Below, piece by piece: positions 61,268-64,000 of a stretch of DNA of 64,000 nt. The notes under the pieces were generated by a model. It saw only the letters and a list, made by a program, of their open reading frames with translations, made no database searches and was not told where the DNA came from. Source of the DNA: Paracholeplasma vituli (lineage in GTDB: Bacteria > Bacillota_I > Bacilli_A > Acholeplasmatales > UBA5453); NCBI RefSeq assembly GCF_025446935.1, contig NZ_JAOEGN010000002.1, positions 1-64,000 on the forward strand, given 5' to 3'. The position numbers were made by a program, and so were the translations under genes. Position 1 is the first letter of the stretch. Every line of letters starts with the position of its first letter.

Positions 61268-62234
61268 TATCACCATAGGTCAATATGTTCATGGGGACTC
61301 TTGGATATATAAAATGGATCCAAGGGTTAAAATCATCAGCTTAGTTCTAGCGATGGTCATCACCTTCATCATCCCTTCTTTCATCATGATGGCGATTTTA
61401 CTTGGTTTAACCATACTCATGGTATTTACAACCGGTATCCCTGTAATGAAAATGATTCGTGGGATGAAAGCTTTGTTATTCTTACTCACATTTACCTTTA
61501 TTATTCAAATTTTTAATATCCGAACAGGGGATAAGCTTTTAGATGTAAACATGACACTTGGTTGGGCATCCATCGGTGCGATGGTGTTGATCATTGTGCT
61601 TTATAACCTCTACAAGAAACAGTTTAAATACCGTTCAACACTGTTCTTAGTGATGGCGTTCTCGCTCTTCTTTGTTCAATATTTATTACCATTTGGTGAA
61701 ATTTGGACCTATGATTTTATGATCTATTCGGATGGATTATACCGTACAGGTTTCCTACTATTTAGAATCATGATTGTCATCATTTTATCTTCAATGTTGA
61801 CTTTTACAACCATGACAACCGATCTTAACAACGGTTTAGAAGCGGTCATGAAACCTTTAGAATGGGTGAAGTTCCCAGTTGCTGAGTTGTCGATGATGTT
61901 ATCACTTACCTTGAGATTCATTCCAACACTATTAGAAGAAACTCAAAAAATCATGAAAGCTCAAGCCTCAAGAGGGGTAGAGTTCAGCGAATCGTCTTTC
62001 AAGAAGAAGATTTCTCAGATGATTTCGTTATTAATCCCTATTTTCATCATTTCATTTAAACGCGCGGAAGACCTCGCTAATGCGATGGAATCTCGTGGGT
62101 ATGTGATCGGTGAAAAACGCACCAAGATTGATGTTATGTCCATCAAATACTTAGATATCCTCACTTTAATTACGCTACTTGGATTGCTCGTAGTGGTGAT
62201 TTTAATGAATACAGGAGTCATCCATGCGCTATAA
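61260..62234 (+). CDS. ecfT: Energy-coupling factor transporter transmembrane protein
   Basis: The 324-residue protein has several membrane segments and the coupling helices with ARG-type motifs (QASRGVEF and MESRGYVIG) that contact the ATPases. It is longer than the usual 265 or so residues; the extra length falls in the middle (about 105-155, LIIVLYNLYKKQFKYRSTLF), adding hydrophobic segments. Confidence 0.94.
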   Translation: MNNITIGQYVHGDSWIYKMDPRVKIISLVLAMVITFIIPSFIMMAILLGLTILMVFTTGIPVMKMIRGMKALLFLLTFTFIIQIFNIRTGDKLLDVNMTLGWASIGAMVLIIVLYNLYKKQFKYRSTLFLVMAFSLFFVQYLLPFGEIWTYDFMIYSDGLYRTGFLLFRIMIVIILSSMLTFTTMTTDLNNGLEAVMKPLEWVKFPVAELSMMLSLTLRFIPTLLEETQKIMKAQASRGVEFSESSFKKKISQMISLLIPIFIISFKRAEDLANAMESRGYVIGEKRTKIDVMSIKYLDILTLITLLGLLVVVILMNTGVIHAL

Positions 62235-62949
62235 ACTGACGATTGCTTACGATGGGTCAAACTATCAAGGCTTTCAAAGTCAAAAGAATGGGTTAGGGAT
62301 TCAAGCAGTTTTAGAAGACACTTTGTCGAAAATTGTGAAAGCACCAATCTCAATCGTCGGTTCTGGCAGAACCGATAAAGGTGTTCACGCCTTAGGACAA
62401 GTTTGTCACTTCGATTCAAACACCCTGATGCCTACTGATGCGTGGTTAAGAGCACTCAACACCTATTTACCCAAAGATATTGTTGCATTAGACATCACCG
62501 AAGTCGATGAGACATTCCACGCACGCTTTAGTGCAACCAAAAAATGCTATGTCTATTTGATTGCGAAAGATTATAATCTATTTAGACGACACCATGAAAC
62601 ATATATCCCTTACCCTTTAGATGCAGCCTTAATGCAAGAGGCCACAGCTAAGTTTGAAGGGACACACGATTTCATTGGATTTGGTGTATTTGTCGATAAA
62701 AAACCAACGGTTAAAACCATGTATCAATCGACTTTTCTCGAAACAGACACCCACTATGTGTTTACGTTCATTGCGGATGGTTTCTTGAAGTATATGGTTA
62801 GAAGTATCGTTGGGACCATCGTGGATATTGGACGTGGGAAACGTCCTATCACAGTGATTGATACCATATTTGAAACAAAAGACCGTACCAAAGTGGGGAA
62901 AACCATCTCACCAGAAGGGCTTTATCTCAAACAAGTTTGGTACGAATAG
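62224..62949 (+). CDS. truA: tRNA pseudouridine(38-40) synthase
   Basis: The 241-residue enzyme has the catalytic Asp in GSGRTDKGVHALGQ and the C-terminal block YMVRSIVGTIVDIGRGK. It modifies the tRNA anticodon arm at positions 38-40. It overlaps ecfT by 11 bases, preserving the ecfT-truA link of Firmicutes. rplM-rpsI, which follow in Bacillus, are replaced here by tmk and holB. Confidence 0.96.
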   Translation: MRYKLTIAYDGSNYQGFQSQKNGLGIQAVLEDTLSKIVKAPISIVGSGRTDKGVHALGQVCHFDSNTLMPTDAWLRALNTYLPKDIVALDITEVDETFHARFSATKKCYVYLIAKDYNLFRRHHETYIPYPLDAALMQEATAKFEGTHDFIGFGVFVDKKPTVKTMYQSTFLETDTHYVFTFIADGFLKYMVRSIVGTIVDIGRGKRPITVIDTIFETKDRTKVGKTISPEGLYLKQVWYE

Positions 62950-62958
62950 GAGGCTATC

Positions 62959-63573
62959 ATGTTTATTACGTTTGAAGGTGGCGAAGGGTCTGGAAAGACT
63001 ACATTAATCAAAGCCTTAATCGAATGGCTCAAAGGGTGTAATTTAGATGTCATCGCGACCCGTGAACCGGGTGGATCTGACATCGCTGAAAAAATACGAG
63101 CCATCATTTTAGATGAACAAAATACGCACATGAAAGCCCGCACTGAAGCGCTGCTTTTTGCTGCTGCACGTGTTCAACACTTAGAAGAAACCGTCATACC
63201 TGCTTTAGAACAAAACAAAGTTGTGCTTTGTGACCGCTATATCGATTCCTCACTAGCCTATCAAGGCTATGCGAGAGGTTTAGGTTTTGAAGCCATCTTA
63301 AAAATCAATACCTTTGCGTTAGAACACATGCCAGATCTAACAGTCTACATCAATTCAGACCCAGAAATCGGACTTTCAAGAATCAAATCTAGAGACAATA
63401 ACCGCCTCGATTTAGAAAAGATCGAATTCCATCAAAAGGTACGAGAAGGCTATTTAAACTTAGCTAAAATGTATCCAAATCGCTATTTAGTCATTGATGG
63501 TGACCGTACGATGGCAGCTGTGATTGACGATGTGAAAGCCCATTTAAAGGATGTGCTTTTATGCCAGAAATAA
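62959..63573 (+). CDS. tmk: Thymidylate kinase
   Basis: The 204-residue enzyme makes dTDP from dTMP. It has P-loop FEGGEGSGKTT, the DR(Y/H) motif CDRYIDSSLAYQGYARG and the TREPGG loop. GGAGG precedes the ATG. It overlaps holB by 13 bases. Confidence 0.97.
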   Translation: MFITFEGGEGSGKTTLIKALIEWLKGCNLDVIATREPGGSDIAEKIRAIILDEQNTHMKARTEALLFAAARVQHLEETVIPALEQNKVVLCDRYIDSSLAYQGYARGLGFEAILKINTFALEHMPDLTVYINSDPEIGLSRIKSRDNNRLDLEKIEFHQKVREGYLNLAKMYPNRYLVIDGDRTMAAVIDDVKAHLKDVLLCQK

Positions 63574-64000
63574 AACAACAGGTTGCTTTTATACCAAATA
63601 TAAAACAACACGTCATTTTAGAACAGTTTAAGAAAGCGATCCATAAGGACCGTTTAAGTCATTTATACTTATTTACAGGTCCTAAAGGATCTGGTAAAAA
63701 AGAACTTGCCTTTGAGATTGCGAATGCATTACTCATCAAAAAACCGGAAGGTGCACAAATTCTCAAAGATAATGGACATGTGAATTTGATGTTCATAGAA
63801 CCTGCGGGTCAAAACATCAAAAAAGAACAAATTGCCGATTTACAGAGTGAGTTTTCAAAAACCTCTCTCACGAGCGGCGCGCGCGTTTATATCATCGATG
63901 AAGTCGATAAACTGTCCACAGCTGCGGCTAATGGACTATTAAAATTTCTTGAAGAACCGCTATCCAAACAAACGATTGGATTTTTGCTTTCGGATAACCC
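63561..64000 (+). CDS. holB: DNA polymerase III delta-prime subunit (partial)
   Basis: The gene starts at ATG 63561 inside tmk and runs off the window, leaving about 146 codons. The translated start is MPEIKQQVAFIPNIKQHVI. It contains a Walker A-like GPKGSGKKELA, VYIIDEVDKL and the clamp-loader motif NGLLKFLEEP. The tmk-holB order is usual in Firmicutes. Whether it is intact beyond 64000 is not visible. Confidence 0.92.
   Translation, partial: MPEIKQQVAFIPNIKQHVILEQFKKAIHKDRLSHLYLFTGPKGSGKKELAFEIANALLIKKPEGAQILKDNGHVNLMFIEPAGQNIKKEQIADLQSEFSKTSLTSGARVYIIDEVDKLSTAAANGLLKFLEEPLSKQTIGFLLSDN

Overview
The window looks like chromosome of a cell-wall-less Firmicute relative, most likely an Acholeplasma-type mollicute. 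It is AT-rich, has Bacillus-like gene order in the S10-spc-alpha ribosomal cluster, a Bacillus-like tRNA array behind a 5S rRNA, a FabT/FakB-type fatty-acid module and very strong Shine-Dalgarno sites. TGA is used as a stop and TGG as tryptophan, so the code is standard, unlike Mycoplasma/Spiroplasma. The placement is inference from gene content; no 16S rRNA lies in the window.

Layout. 1-1.3 kb: end of an rRNA operon (5S) and eleven tRNA genes. 1.5-5.3 kb: DegV fatty-acid-binding protein and a FabT-like MarR regulator with a FabT-like operator, then a zinc-type ROK glucokinase overlapping a divergent PTS enzyme I homologue. 5.4-19.8 kb: the S10-spc-alpha superoperon (rpsJ to rplQ, including secY, adk, map, infA and rpoA), with rpmD and rpmJ, which are very short, intact. 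19.9-22.1 kb: oligopeptidase F and a MarR regulator whose only good start looks non-AUG.

22.1-58.3 kb is the accessory core: an amino-sugar/glycan utilisation island. It holds nagB, nagA, a ROK sugar kinase, a GntR/UTRA regulator, a GlcNAc-phosphodiester glycosidase (NAGPA family), two GH20-type hexosaminidases, surface lipoproteins, two ABC-type sugar permease pairs each with a binding protein, NHL/YIP1/DUF5696 membrane-surface proteins, an SGNH hydrolase, DUF4127, two alpha/beta hydrolases, an FAD oxidoreductase, nanE, and three paralogues of a protein family I do not recognise. Seventeen of these genes (33.7-55.0 kb) are packed into one apparent operon. A shared operator, close to CTTGACTATACAA, sits at the promoters of nagA, the first unknown-family gene, the Ig-like lipoprotein and the 17-gene operon, so the local GntR protein probably controls the whole island. 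A coherent reading is: surface proteins bind or trim an acylated, phosphodiester-containing GlcNAc/ManNAc glycan; the permeases import oligosaccharides; cytoplasmic esterases and GH20 enzymes release sugars; the kinase, NanE, NagA and NagB deliver fructose-6-phosphate.

58.3-64 kb: a thioredoxin / NADPH-site-less thioredoxin-reductase-like pair on the minus strand, then ecfA1-ecfA2-ecfT-truA-tmk and the start of holB. In Bacillus, ecfA1 directly follows rplQ; here about 40 kb lie between them, suggesting that the island was inserted or assembled at this junction. No insertion sequence, CRISPR array, prophage or replication origin was seen. No gene-free stretch exceeds about 250 bases, apart from the tRNA array.
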